Source of the DNA: Cupriavidus nantongensis
GTDB lineage: Bacteria; Pseudomonadota; Gammaproteobacteria; Burkholderiales; Burkholderiaceae
Assembly (NCBI RefSeq): GCF_001598055.1
Contig: NZ_CP014845.1
Span: 1,550,001-1,614,000 of the forward strand
Direction of reading: 5' to 3'
DNA length: 64,000 bases
Position 1 is the stretch's first letter. Every line of letters begins with the position of its first letter. A program made the translations under genes and the position numbers. The notes beneath the pieces are model-generated. The model was not told where the DNA came from, ran no database searches, and was given only the letters and a program-made list of their open reading frames with translations. Positions 1 through 7,912 of the stretch are shown here, piece after piece.

Positions 1-54
1 CGCATCAGGGAAATCCTGGCGAAAGGCCCGGCGCAAGCGTCCCCCCACCAGTAG
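1..54 (+). CDS. C-terminal tail of an unidentified protein (partial, cut by window start)
   Basis: Frame 1 is open from the first base to a TAG at 52-54, giving a 17-residue tail that ends in PHQ. A strong intrinsic terminator follows about 60 bases later on the same strand, which supports a + strand gene ending here. The tail is too short to assign a family. Confidence 0.4.
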   Translation, partial: RIREILAKGPAQASPHQ

Positions 55-111
55 GCATTTGCCGATCACCGGCCAGGCGCGGACCCTCGCGCACGCGTCG
101 GACGTATCATG

Positions 112-149
112 AAAGCCCCGTTGCCGTCACACGGCAGCGGGGCTTTTTG
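112..149 (+). terminator. Rho-independent terminator of the upstream gene
   Basis: A 16-bp stem (112-127 with 131-146, one G-T pair) closes a 3-base loop and is followed by a run of T on the + strand. It should end transcription from the gene entering at the left edge, so the dehydrogenase at 182 needs its own promoter or read-through. Confidence 0.8.
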
Positions 150-181
150 TTTCGCAACATATTCCTCCCTCCAAGGCCGAC

Positions 182-1285
182 ATGAGCGAACTCCGCATTC
201 CCACCCGCGCGCTGCACCAGTGGGTTACCGATCTCTGGCTTGCCGCCGGCAGCAGCCCCAAGGAAGCGCAACAGACGGCCGACCACCTGGTCGGCGCCAA
301 CCTGAGCGGACATGACTCCCACGGCGTCGGCATGATCCCGCGCTACGTGCTGGCGTGGCAGGCGGACGAACTGCAGCTGAACCGGCAGGTCAGCGTGCTG
401 CAGGACGGCGGCAGCCTGCTCAGCCTGGACGGCAACCGCGGCATGGGACAGGCAGTGACGGCGCAGGCCATGGAGATGGCCATCGCCCGCGCGGGCGAGC
501 ACGGCGTCTGCGTGCTGGGGCTGCGCCAGTCGCACCACCTCGGGCGCGTCGGCCACTGGGCCGAGCAGGCCACGGCCGCCGGCATGATCTCGATCCACTT
601 CGTCAACGTGCTGTCCAAGCCGATCGTCGCACCCCACGGCGGCTACGACGCGCGCTACGGCACCAACCCGTTCACCATCGGCGTGCCGATGGCGGGCGAG
701 CCGCCGCTGGTGCTGGACTTCGCCACCAGCGCCATCGCGCTGGGCAAGGTACGCGTGGCCCATAACAAGGGCGTGCCGGTCGGGGCCGGCTGCCTGCTCG
801 ATGCGCAGGGCCAGCCCACTACCGATGCCGCCGTGATGTACCCGTCCGCCGGCATGCCGCAGGGCGCCCTGCGGCCCTTCGGCGAGCACAAGGGCCACGT
901 GCTGGCGGTGATGTGCGAACTGCTCGGCGCCGCAGTGACCGGCGGCCATACCATCCGCCCGGAAACGCTGCGGCACGAGCACGCGGTCTGGAACAACATG
1001 CTGGCGATCGTGTTCGATCCCGCGCGGCTCGGCACCAGCACCTCGTTCGGCCATGAAGTCGCGGCCTTTGCCGACTGGATGAAAAGCGCACGGCTGCAGC
1101 CCGGGCAGGCCGGCATCCAGCTGCCCGGCGAACCGGAGCGCGCATGCCGCGCCGCCCGCGCGGAGCAGATCCCCATCGATGCCGGCACGCTGGCGCAGCT
1201 GGACGACGCCGCCGCGCGCGTGGCGGCGGCGCGGGCCAGCGCGCATCCCGCGCCAGGTCCGCTGTCTGCGCTGGCGCGCGGCTGA
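182..1285 (+). CDS. Ldh2/malate-type NAD(P)-dependent dehydrogenase
   Basis: This 367-residue protein matches the Ldh_2 family (malate/L-lactate/ureidoglycolate/sulfolactate dehydrogenases, not the Rossmann LDH family). Family landmarks are visible: an N-terminal helical region with the SGHDSHGVGMIPRY block near residue 40 that carries a conserved active-site His, the GNRGMGQAV stretch, the SHHLGRVGHWAEQA block, and YGTNPFTIGVP followed by LDFATSAIALGKV. Length is normal for the family. The start follows a purine-rich leader. It probably oxidises a 2-hydroxy acid with NAD(P), but the substrate cannot be read from sequence. The HIBADH-type gene follows 76 bases downstream on the same strand, so the two may act on related hydroxy acids. 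Confidence 0.87.
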   Translation: MSELRIPTRALHQWVTDLWLAAGSSPKEAQQTADHLVGANLSGHDSHGVGMIPRYVLAWQADELQLNRQVSVLQDGGSLLSLDGNRGMGQAVTAQAMEMAIARAGEHGVCVLGLRQSHHLGRVGHWAEQATAAGMISIHFVNVLSKPIVAPHGGYDARYGTNPFTIGVPMAGEPPLVLDFATSAIALGKVRVAHNKGVPVGAGCLLDAQGQPTTDAAVMYPSAGMPQGALRPFGEHKGHVLAVMCELLGAAVTGGHTIRPETLRHEHAVWNNMLAIVFDPARLGTSTSFGHEVAAFADWMKSARLQPGQAGIQLPGEPERACRAARAEQIPIDAGTLAQLDDAAARVAAARASAHPAPGPLSALARG

Positions 1286-1361
1286 CTATCATCAGATATG
1301 CGCCCGGCGCGGTGCGCCATGCACGCCCGGGTCGATGCCTGATTCACTACCGGACACTGAC

Positions 1362-2270
1362 ATGAGCAAGATCGGCTTTATCGGGCTTGGCGTGATGGGC
1401 AAGCCCATGGTGCGGCACCTGGTCGATGGCGGGCATGCCGTATTCGCCCATAGCCGCAGCGGCGTGCCGCAAGACCTGCAGGATGCCGGCGTCAGGCCCT
1501 GTGCCAGCGCCGAGGACGTGGCCAGGCAGTCGGAGACCATCATCCTGATGCTGCCCGACACGCCCGATGTGGAAAAGGTGCTGTTCGGCGAGCGCGGCGT
1601 GGCCGACGGCCTGGCCGATACCGCGGGCGGCGTCACGGTGATCGACATGAGCTCGATCTCGCCGATCGCCACGCGCGAGTTCGCGCGTTGCATCGAAGCC
1701 CTTGGCGCGGACTATATCGACGCGCCGGTATCGGGCGGTGAAGTCGGCGCGAAGGCCGGCACCTTGTCGATCATGGCGGGCGGCAAGCAGGAGGTGTTCG
1801 ACCGCGTGCTGCCCATCCTGCAGCTGATGGGCAAGAACATCACGCGCGTGGGCGCGGCCGGCGACGGACAGGTGGCCAAGGTGGCCAACCAGGTGATCGT
1901 GGCGCTGACCATCGAGGCGGTCAGCGAGGCGCTGGTGCTGGCAGCCCGCGCCGGCGCCGATCCGGCGCGCGTGCGCGAGGCGCTGATGGGCGGCTTTGCC
2001 AGTTCGCGCATCCTGGAAGTGCATGGCGAACGGATGATCCGCCACACCTTCGACCCCGGCTTTCGCATCGCGCTGCACCAGAAGGACCTGGAGCTGGCGC
2101 TGTCGACCGCGCGCGAGCTTGGCGTGAGCCTGCCCAATACGGCGTCGTGCCAGCAGCTGTTCAACGTCTGCAACGGGCTGGGCGGCGCGGCCTGGGACCA
2201 TTCCGGGCTGGTCAAGGCGATCGAGCACCTATCCTCGTTCGCCATCGGCGACGCTCCGCCAGCCGGCTAA
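1362..2270 (+). CDS. 3-hydroxyisobutyrate dehydrogenase-family NAD(P)-dependent oxidoreductase
   Basis: A 302-residue beta-hydroxyacid dehydrogenase of the HIBADH/tartronate-semialdehyde reductase family. The N-terminus carries the Rossmann dinucleotide motif GFIGLGVMG (residues 4-12). The substrate-binding signature DAPVSGGEVGAKAGTL lies near residue 120. The catalytic-Lys region KVANQV near residue 170 is present. Longer in-frame reading from 1179 adds residues with no family similarity, so the ATG at 1362, directly before the Rossmann strand, is chosen. It likely reduces or oxidises a short 3-hydroxy acid or semialdehyde. It sits between an Ldh2 dehydrogenase and an EamA exporter on the same strand and may share their transcript. 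Confidence 0.88.
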   Translation: MSKIGFIGLGVMGKPMVRHLVDGGHAVFAHSRSGVPQDLQDAGVRPCASAEDVARQSETIILMLPDTPDVEKVLFGERGVADGLADTAGGVTVIDMSSISPIATREFARCIEALGADYIDAPVSGGEVGAKAGTLSIMAGGKQEVFDRVLPILQLMGKNITRVGAAGDGQVAKVANQVIVALTIEAVSEALVLAARAGADPARVREALMGGFASSRILEVHGERMIRHTFDPGFRIALHQKDLELALSTARELGVSLPNTASCQQLFNVCNGLGGAAWDHSGLVKAIEHLSSFAIGDAPPAG

Positions 2271-2288
2271 GCGCAAGGTCCGGCCCGC

Positions 2289-3158
2289 ATGCCGCATGCC
2301 AACACCGCGCTGCTGACCGCGCTGGCGATGCTGGCGTTCGCCGGCAATTCGCTGCTGTGCCGGCTCGCGCTGAAAGGCACCACCATCGACGCCGGCACGT
2401 TCACGCTGGCGCGCGTCGCGGCAGCGGCGGCGGTGCTGTGGCTGATCGTGATGGCGCGTCGGCAGGCCGCACGCCCCGGCGCGGGCGCGATGGCGCTGGG
2501 CGGCAACTGGGTATCGGCGCTGGCGCTGTTCTGCTATGCGGCCGCGTTTTCGTTCGCGTATGAGCGCCTGAGCGCGGGCACCGGCGCGCTGCTGCTGTTC
2601 GCCGCGGTGCAGGCCACCATGACCGGCTACGGGCTCTACAACGGCGAGCCGATGCGCGCGCAGCAGTGGGTGGGCCTGGCGCTGGCGCTGACCGGACTGG
2701 TGTGGCTGATGCTGCCGAGCGTGGCGACGCCGCCGCTGGCCTCATCGCTGCTGATGATTGCGGCGGGAATCGCCTGGGGTGTTTATTCGCTGCGCGGCAA
2801 GCGCGCCGCGGATCCGGTCGAGACCACCGCGGGCAACTTCGTGCGCGCCGTACCCATGGCGCTGGCGCTGGGTGCCGCGATCCAGGCGCAGCGCTCGCTG
2901 GATGCCCCGGGGCTTGCCTATGCGGTGGTGTCCGGCGCCATCACCTCCGGGCTTGGCTATGTGATCTGGTACGCCGCGGTGCCGCGCCTGCGCGCGGCTA
3001 CCGCGGCGACCGTGCAGCTGAGCGTGCCCGTCATTGCCGCGGCCGGTGGCATCGCGTTGCTGGGCGAAGCGCTGACTTTGCGGCTGGCGCTGAGCGCGGC
3101 GGCGGTGCTGGGCGGCATCGCACTGGTCATCCTGGGCAAGCGGGCCGAGCGCGCCTAG
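2289..3158 (+). CDS. EamA/DMT-family inner-membrane transporter
   Basis: This 289-residue protein is almost entirely hydrophobic, with about ten predicted membrane helices in two EamA repeats, the usual drug/metabolite transporter size. Motifs such as LAFAGNSLLCRLALKG at the start and ITSGLGYVIWYAAVPRLRA in the second half are typical of RhaT/RarD-like members. It starts 18 bases after the HIBADH-type dehydrogenase, so it may export or import a related metabolite. Its TAG stop overlaps the stop of the convergent flavin reductase gene in a shared CTAG. Confidence 0.88.
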   Translation: MPHANTALLTALAMLAFAGNSLLCRLALKGTTIDAGTFTLARVAAAAAVLWLIVMARRQAARPGAGAMALGGNWVSALALFCYAAAFSFAYERLSAGTGALLLFAAVQATMTGYGLYNGEPMRAQQWVGLALALTGLVWLMLPSVATPPLASSLLMIAAGIAWGVYSLRGKRAADPVETTAGNFVRAVPMALALGAAIQAQRSLDAPGLAYAVVSGAITSGLGYVIWYAAVPRLRAATAATVQLSVPVIAAAGGIALLGEALTLRLALSAAAVLGGIALVILGKRAERA

Positions 3159-3730
3159 CCGGCGCCGGGTTCGCGCGCGTCGGCAAAGCCGCCGCCATGG
3201 AACACCAGCGGCGTGCCCGGCGCGGCGCCATAGGCCACCACTTCCACGACGAACAACACATGGTCCCCCACCGTGCGCACGGAGCGATGCCGGCAGATAA
3301 AGTACGCCAGCGTGCCGTCGATCAGCACCGTGCCGCACGGGCCGGGGCGATGGGCGATGCCGGCGAAGCGATCGCCGGCACGCGACGCAAAGCGCCGGCA
3401 CACCTCCAGCTGCGCGCTGCCCAGCACGTTGATCGCATGGCAGGGCGCGGCGCGCAACGCCGGCAGGCTGCCCGAGCTTTGCGCCAGGCACCACAGCAGC
3501 AACGGCGGCGCGAGCGACACGGAAGCGAACGCATTGATGGTTACGCCGACCGGGCGGCCATCGGCGCCGGCGGCCGTGACCACGGTGACCCCGGTGGCAA
3601 ACTGCCCCAGCGCATCGCGCAAGGCGCGGCGCGCCGCGCCATCGTGGCCGATGGCGCAGGCGTCCTGGCCCTGGCCGCTGTCATTGCAGGCCTCGGTGTC
3701 GTAGGAGAGCTGGGCCAGCGCGGACATCAT
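3155..3730 (-). CDS. Flavin reductase (HpaC/NtaB-like), small subunit of a two-component monooxygenase
   Basis: A 191-residue protein of the flavin reductase-like FMN-binding family. The core starts near residue 35 with ALGQFATGVTVVTA and continues with GVTINAFASVSLAPPLLLWCL, the flavin-contact block. The FICRHRSVRTVGDHVLFVVEV stretch near the end, including the GDH motif, is also typical. It should supply reduced FMN or FAD to a partner oxygenase. Its start overlaps the end of the acyl-CoA dehydrogenase-like gene by 4 bases, so the two are translationally coupled and form an oxygenase/reductase pair. The first ~30 residues are variable and the start could lie slightly further in. Confidence 0.85.
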   Translation of the reverse strand: MMSALAQLSYDTEACNDSGQGQDACAIGHDGAARRALRDALGQFATGVTVVTAAGADGRPVGVTINAFASVSLAPPLLLWCLAQSSGSLPALRAAPCHAINVLGSAQLEVCRRFASRAGDRFAGIAHRPGPCGTVLIDGTLAYFICRHRSVRTVGDHVLFVVEVVAYGAAPGTPLVFHGGGFADAREPGAG

Positions 3731-4905
3731 TGCGCTGCCGTGCGCACCTCGCCGGTCGGCGCATCGATATCCAGCCCCAGCGCCATGCGTCCGGCGTACT
3801 CCTGCTGGGCGCCGGCCTGCAGCGGATGGAAGCGCGCGCCCTGCGCATCGCGGAAGCGCCGCTCCAGTCCGGCATCGCGATAGAAGCCCGCGCCGCCGGC
3901 CAGGTCCATCGCCGCTTCCACGGTCGCCAGCACCGCGCGTGCCGCCAGCGTGCGCGCGCTCATGATGCGGTTGGTGGTGATCGCGCCGGGTGCCTGGCCG
4001 GCGGCGGCAGCGAACATTGCATCGAGCGCCAGCTGCGCGGCATCGGCTTCATTGCACAGGCGTCCCGCAGCCTCGACCGCATGCGCGTTCAGGCGCCGCT
4101 GGCGCGCCAGCTGCAGCGCGATATCGCGCGCGGCCTCGGCGATGCCGACATAGACGGCGTAGATCAGCGGCAACGCGATCATCGCCACCGTATGCATCAT
4201 CGGATGCCATACGCCTTGCGGGCGGCGCGCGGCAATGGCGGTGTCGGGCACCAGCACGCCTTCGAGCATGACATCGTGCGAGCCGGTGCCGCGCATGCCC
4301 AGTGTGTGCCAGTTCGACAGCACGCGCACGCCCGGCGTCTTCATCGGCAGAGCGAAATGCAGCACGGTGGGGCCGGCCTCGGGGTCGTCATAGACCGCGC
4401 AGGTCATGAACAGGTCCGCCACCGGCGCGCCGCTGGCGAAGATCTTGCGCGCGTCGACGCGATAGCCGCCGTCGACGCGCGTGGCCTTGCCGCTGCCCTG
4501 CAGCCAGTCAGAGCCGCCACTGCCGAGCAACACCAGTTGCTCGGCGCCGACGCGCTTGAGCAGGCCTTCCACCGGCGCTTGCTGATTGCGCCAGCGCCAT
4601 GCGGCCGTGGCCACCGGGTGCGTATGCATGGCAAAGGCCAGCGCGGTCGAGCCGCAATACTTGCCCAGTTCACGCAGCACCGCGCCAAGCTGCGGGTGCG
4701 ACAGCCCGACGCCGCCCAGCTCCTGCGGCACCGCCGCGGCAAAGAAGCGGTGCGCGCGCAGGTCGTCATAGTTGGCGCTGACGAACTGCTCGCTCGCGTC
4801 GATCTCGGGCGCGCGGCCATCGAAGGTGCGGCCCAGCGTGGCGGCAAGGCCGATCCAGTCGGCCTGTGCGCCGGCGCTGGCATCCGCTGCGGAAAGGGTT
4901 TCCAT
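3727..4905 (-). CDS. Acyl-CoA dehydrogenase-fold, FMNH2-dependent monooxygenase (SfnC/DszC-like)
   Basis: This 392-residue protein has the acyl-CoA dehydrogenase fold, with an N-terminal helical domain, a central beta domain (KIFASGAPVADLFMTCAVYD) and a C-terminal helical domain. The end, GFYRDAGLERRFRDAQ followed by ARFHPLQ, is the pattern seen in DszC/SfnC/dibenzothiophene-type flavin monooxygenases rather than in true dehydrogenases. The adjacent coupled flavin reductase agrees with that. The likely role is oxygenation of an organosulfur or similar compound, but the substrate is unknown. The ATG is preceded by GGAG at 8 bases. The divergent AraC gene is the probable regulator. Confidence 0.82.
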   Translation of the reverse strand: METLSAADASAGAQADWIGLAATLGRTFDGRAPEIDASEQFVSANYDDLRAHRFFAAAVPQELGGVGLSHPQLGAVLRELGKYCGSTALAFAMHTHPVATAAWRWRNQQAPVEGLLKRVGAEQLVLLGSGGSDWLQGSGKATRVDGGYRVDARKIFASGAPVADLFMTCAVYDDPEAGPTVLHFALPMKTPGVRVLSNWHTLGMRGTGSHDVMLEGVLVPDTAIAARRPQGVWHPMMHTVAMIALPLIYAVYVGIAEAARDIALQLARQRRLNAHAVEAAGRLCNEADAAQLALDAMFAAAAGQAPGAITTNRIMSARTLAARAVLATVEAAMDLAGGAGFYRDAGLERRFRDAQGARFHPLQAGAQQEYAGRMALGLDIDAPTGEVRTAAQ

Positions 4906-4945
4906 GGTGTTGTCTCCGTCCGGTTATGGTGCGTGCCCCGCGCCG

Positions 4946-4974
4946 TTGTACGGTCACGGGCACGGTGCTAGTAT
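4946..4974 (+). promoter_or_regulatory. Predicted sigma70 promoter of the AraC-family gene
   Basis: TTGTAC (4946-4951) and TAGTAT (4969-4974) are separated by 17 bases, close to the sigma70 consensus. They face the AraC gene, with a leader of about 70 bases. This is a pattern match only. Confidence 0.5.
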
Positions 4975-5052
4975 CGGAGCCCGGTCCCCTCGCCCGTATG
5001 ATCGGGCGTCCGGCTTTCTTGCGCGAAACCCCGGATCTGGAGGAATGTGGCC

Positions 5053-6039
5053 ATGGATGCCTTGTCCGACCTCTTGCGCGCCGTGCAGCTGAGCGGTGCC
5101 GTGTTCCTGAACGGCGAATTCAAATCCCCGTGGTGCCTGATCAGTGAAGCCGATGCTGAATTGCGCGCCGCGTTCCTGCCGCGCGCCGATCGCGTGGTCT
5201 CGTATCACCTGATCACCGAAGGCATCTGCTGGGCGCGCCTGGTCGACGACACCGGCCCCGGGGTGCGGGTGGAAGCCGGCGAGCTGCTGGTGGTGCCGCA
5301 GGGCGAGCCGCATGTGCTCGGCAGCGACCTCCACCTGCAGCCCTTGCCGTCGGCGCCGCTGGTGTATGACCTGCTGCGCAACAGCCCGGGCGAAGTCATG
5401 CGGGTCTCGTACGGCGGCGGCGGCGAACACACGCGCATGGTCTGCGGCTTTCTCGGCTTCGACGACACCATCGGCAATCCGCTGCTGACATCGTTGCCGC
5501 GGCTGTTCAAGGTGGGGCTGGGCAGCGGGCTGGAATCCGCGTGGCTGGCGTCGGCGCTGGCCTTCGCCACCTCGGAGGCGGCCGAACCGCGCGCCGGCAG
5601 CGCCACCGTGCTGGCCAAGCTGTCGGAACTGCTGTTCGTACAGGCGGTGCGGCGCTGCATCGACACCCTGCCGGCCAATGAAAGCGGCTGGCTCGCCGCG
5701 CTGCGCGACCGCTACGTGGCGCGTGCGCTGTCGCGCATGCATGCGCGGCCGGCCTATCCGTGGACCGTCGACGAGCTGGCCGGCAACGTGGGACTGTCGC
5801 GCTCGGCGCTGGCGCAACGCTTCACCGACCTGCTGGGGCAGCCGCCGATGCAGTACCTCGCGCACTGGCGGCTGCGCACCGCCGCGGCCGAGCTGCGCAG
5901 CGGCAACCGCTCGATCAGCGAGGTCGCCGGCGCGGTCGGCTATGACTCGGAGGCCGCCTTCAGCCGGGCCTTCAAGCGAGAATTCGGATTGCCGCCGGCC
6001 AGCTGGCGGCGCAACTGCACCGAAGCGGCGCATGCATGA
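5053..6039 (+). CDS. AraC-family transcriptional regulator with N-terminal cupin domain
   Basis: A 328-residue AraC/XylS regulator. The N-terminal half is a cupin_6-type sensor domain (GEFKSPWCLISEAD near residue 20, then LLVVPQGEPHVLG). The C-terminal ~100 residues are a double helix-turn-helix (VDELAGNVGLSRSALAQRF and ISEVAGAVGYDSEAAFSRAFKREFG). GGAGGA at 5039-5044 lies 8 bases from the ATG at 5053 but only 2 from a GTG at 5047, so the ATG is preferred. It is divergent from the oxygenase/reductase pair and probably regulates it. Confidence 0.88.
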   Translation: MDALSDLLRAVQLSGAVFLNGEFKSPWCLISEADAELRAAFLPRADRVVSYHLITEGICWARLVDDTGPGVRVEAGELLVVPQGEPHVLGSDLHLQPLPSAPLVYDLLRNSPGEVMRVSYGGGGEHTRMVCGFLGFDDTIGNPLLTSLPRLFKVGLGSGLESAWLASALAFATSEAAEPRAGSATVLAKLSELLFVQAVRRCIDTLPANESGWLAALRDRYVARALSRMHARPAYPWTVDELAGNVGLSRSALAQRFTDLLGQPPMQYLAHWRLRTAAAELRSGNRSISEVAGAVGYDSEAAFSRAFKREFGLPPASWRRNCTEAAHA

Positions 6040-6060
6040 ACCACGGATGATCACACGCAA

Positions 6061-6093
6061 ATAAAAACGGCCCGCGCCTGGGGCACGGGCCGT
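6061..6093 (-). terminator. Rho-independent terminator downstream of the entericidin-like gene
   Basis: A 12-bp stem with one mismatch (6067-6078 with 6082-6093) is followed, on the - strand, by TTTTTAT. It ends the small lipoprotein transcript and lies 22 bases past the convergent AraC stop. Confidence 0.75.
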
Positions 6094-6122
6094 CGGCCGG
6101 CCACCCTGTGGCCGTCCGTGTC

Positions 6123-6266
6123 TTACATTTTCTGCTTGGTGCTTTCCGCCGCGCCCTGCACCTTCTCGCCGCCGCGCTCGATATCCTTGCCGGCACCGGC
6201 CATGGTGTTGCAGCCCGTGACCAGCAGCATGCCAGCGAGGGCAAACAGTGCGTATAGCTTTCTCAT
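6123..6266 (-). CDS. Entericidin A/B-family small lipoprotein
   Basis: A 47-residue protein with a classic lipoprotein signal: positively charged MRKLY, a hydrophobic core and the lipobox LVTGC, with Cys19 as the acylated residue. The mature part (NTMAGAGKDIERGGEKVQG) is the entericidin signature. The mature protein is a very short outer-membrane lipoprotein. Enteric homologues act as a stress-induced toxin/antidote pair, but only one copy is seen here. AGGAGA lies 6 bases before the ATG. A strong terminator follows, and a GTAGGA element lies 138 bases upstream. Confidence 0.88.
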   Translation of the reverse strand: MRKLYALFALAGMLLVTGCNTMAGAGKDIERGGEKVQGAAESTKQKM

Positions 6267-6579
6267 GATGATCTCCTTGCTTCGTGTGGATGCGGCATGC
6301 GCCGCCAGGATGGAAGAGCTCGGAATGGCTTGACCGGGCAGCCTGTTGCCCAACCGGCAATTGGATCGTAGCAAGCCGTGGCAGTACGAAAAGTCGGCAT
6401 TCGTCCTACCGCGATGTCAGCAGAACGCGCGACATGCCACGGCGGCATGCCGCACTACCGCGGTGCCGCGCCCGGCGCGCCGGCTGGTCCCGAAAATGCT
6501 TGTAGGACTGCGACCGATAGCCCGCGCTCGCGGGATCCTATAAAACCCAATGTCACTGCCAGCCATCACGGAGAACACC
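6267..6579. other. Intergenic region between divergent entericidin-like and DUF2188 genes
   Basis: No gene is supported in these 313 bases. Two GTAGGA hexamers point outward toward the two genes: one on the - strand (complement of 6404-6409) and one on the + strand (6502-6507). The hexamer recurs upstream of another DUF2188 gene near 25232. TATAAA occurs at 6540-6545, too close to the DUF2188 start for certainty as a -10 element. Confidence 0.4.
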
Positions 6580-6852
6580 ATGACGTCACGCAGCATCCAC
6601 GTGCTTCCCGCCGCCAGCGGCGACTCCGAATACGCCAGCGACGGCGAATGGGCGCTCACCATCGAGGGCCTGGAAAGCGGCCCCGACGACACGGCACTGC
6701 ACTTCCCGACGCAGGAAGCCGCGATTGCCGCCGGCTGGATGCGTGCCCGCGCAGACGGCGTATCGCTGTGCATCCATGGCCGCGACGGCCTGGTGCGTGA
6801 ACGCAAGATCTACTGCCGCGATGCCCGCGGCAACGCCCGCCTCGGCCGCTAG
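6580..6852 (+). CDS. Small DUF2188-like protein
   Basis: A 90-residue protein starting at an ATG 6 bases after GGAG. The pattern of an N-terminal HVLP strand, then GEWALTIEG, a helix with QEAAIAAGWMRARADG and the ending SLCIHGRDGLVRERKIYCRD is the layout of DUF2188 proteins. These are small cytoplasmic proteins of unknown function. A second, more diverged member lies at 24939-25142. The gene stands alone between the divergent entericidin-like gene and another small gene. Confidence 0.72.
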   Translation: MTSRSIHVLPAASGDSEYASDGEWALTIEGLESGPDDTALHFPTQEAAIAAGWMRARADGVSLCIHGRDGLVRERKIYCRDARGNARLGR

Positions 6853-7041
6853 CGCCGTCCCGGCCGGCCGCCCCGCCATCACTGCCTTGCGTGCCCGCTG
6901 ACCCAGCGGGCTGCAACAGTACATTGCGCGAGATGCATTGAGTCGCATCAAAGCGTCGCGCATCTTCTGCTGAAAACCCCGGGTCCACCGCCAATACTGG
7001 AGTCAGGCCACAGGCCGACGACCAGACAACCGAGACCCGTC

Positions 7042-7239
7042 ATGCGTTTTCTTCTCCGATATCGTCCGCTGGACATCTATCCCGACCCGATCGACGCCAG
7101 GGTGGCGGAACTGCACGACCTTGCCGAAGACATCCAGGATCGCCACGCCCGCAAGTGGCGCCGGCATGGCTCCATGCTGACCCGGCATGACGGCGCGCCG
7201 TCCGGCTTTGCCACCGGCGACCCGAAAACGCGGCACTGA
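7042..7239 (+). CDS. Small hypothetical protein
   Basis: A possible 65-residue basic protein (start RFLLRYRPLDIYPDPID, then an Arg/His-rich helix). No family is recognised. The ribosome binding site is weak (GAGAC about 8 bases upstream). A gene is plausible because it fills the gap between two supported genes on the same strand, but it could be chance coding. Confidence 0.35.
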   Translation: MRFLLRYRPLDIYPDPIDARVAELHDLAEDIQDRHARKWRRHGSMLTRHDGAPSGFATGDPKTRH

Positions 7240-7405
7240 CGTCCCATGAAGGGGGCGTTGCGAAGACGTTGACTTCCCTTGCAGGAATGTGAACAAGTGT
7301 CATATCGGGTTGGCAAGACCATGACCCCTGCTGAAGAATGGTTATCCGCAGGCAAGGAACCCGATCGGCGGGTTCGCTGCCGCACCATTTTTCTGACGCA
7401 GCGAC

Positions 7406-7744
7406 ATGAATCGAACCACCCGGGAATGCGTGATGGCGTTGATTTCGAGCCTGCGTGCCAATGGGCCCATGCCCCGGCACCGGCTCGCCACCACCAGCCG
7501 CCTGAGCGCCGCCGAACTGACCCGCGCGCTCAAATCCGCCCGCCAGATGGGCGTCGTGGCCTACGAAGGCGAGCCCGAACTGCCGCCGGAAGCCGAAACT
7601 CCGCTGGTGCTGACCGGCCGTCCTTTGCCGCCGCCACGGCGCGTCGCACCCGCGCCGCGCGACAACACCCCGCACTTCGAGCCGCTGCTGGATGTCTGGG
7701 GCATCGCCCGGCCCGCCACGCTGCGGCGCGAGCAGGCTTCCTGA
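7406..7744 (+). CDS. Hypothetical protein with a possible winged-helix N-terminus
   Basis: A 112-residue protein. The first ~55 residues (RECVMALISSLRANGPMPRH, then SAAELTRALKSARQMGVVAY) resemble a small winged-helix module where a helix is followed by a turn and a recognition-like helix. The rest is Pro-rich and probably unstructured, ending in a short LLDVWGIARP motif. This Pro-rich tail with a short aromatic motif is seen in small uncharacterised Burkholderiales proteins. No partner is adjacent, and DNA binding is only an inference. Confidence 0.55.
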   Translation: MNRTTRECVMALISSLRANGPMPRHRLATTSRLSAAELTRALKSARQMGVVAYEGEPELPPEAETPLVLTGRPLPPPRRVAPAPRDNTPHFEPLLDVWGIARPATLRREQAS

Positions 7745-7912
7745 CACGTTCGACGCCCTCCGGCACGCTGGCGCGCGTGCCGTTCTTACAAAGGCAGGTA
7801 AGGCGCACACGCAAAAGCCGCGCCCGGCGCGGCACCAACGGGCGCTTGCGCAGGGTACGGAACTTGCGCGACGCTTCAGGCTATGGCTTTCGCTTTCCCC
7901 TGAGCGTGCGCA

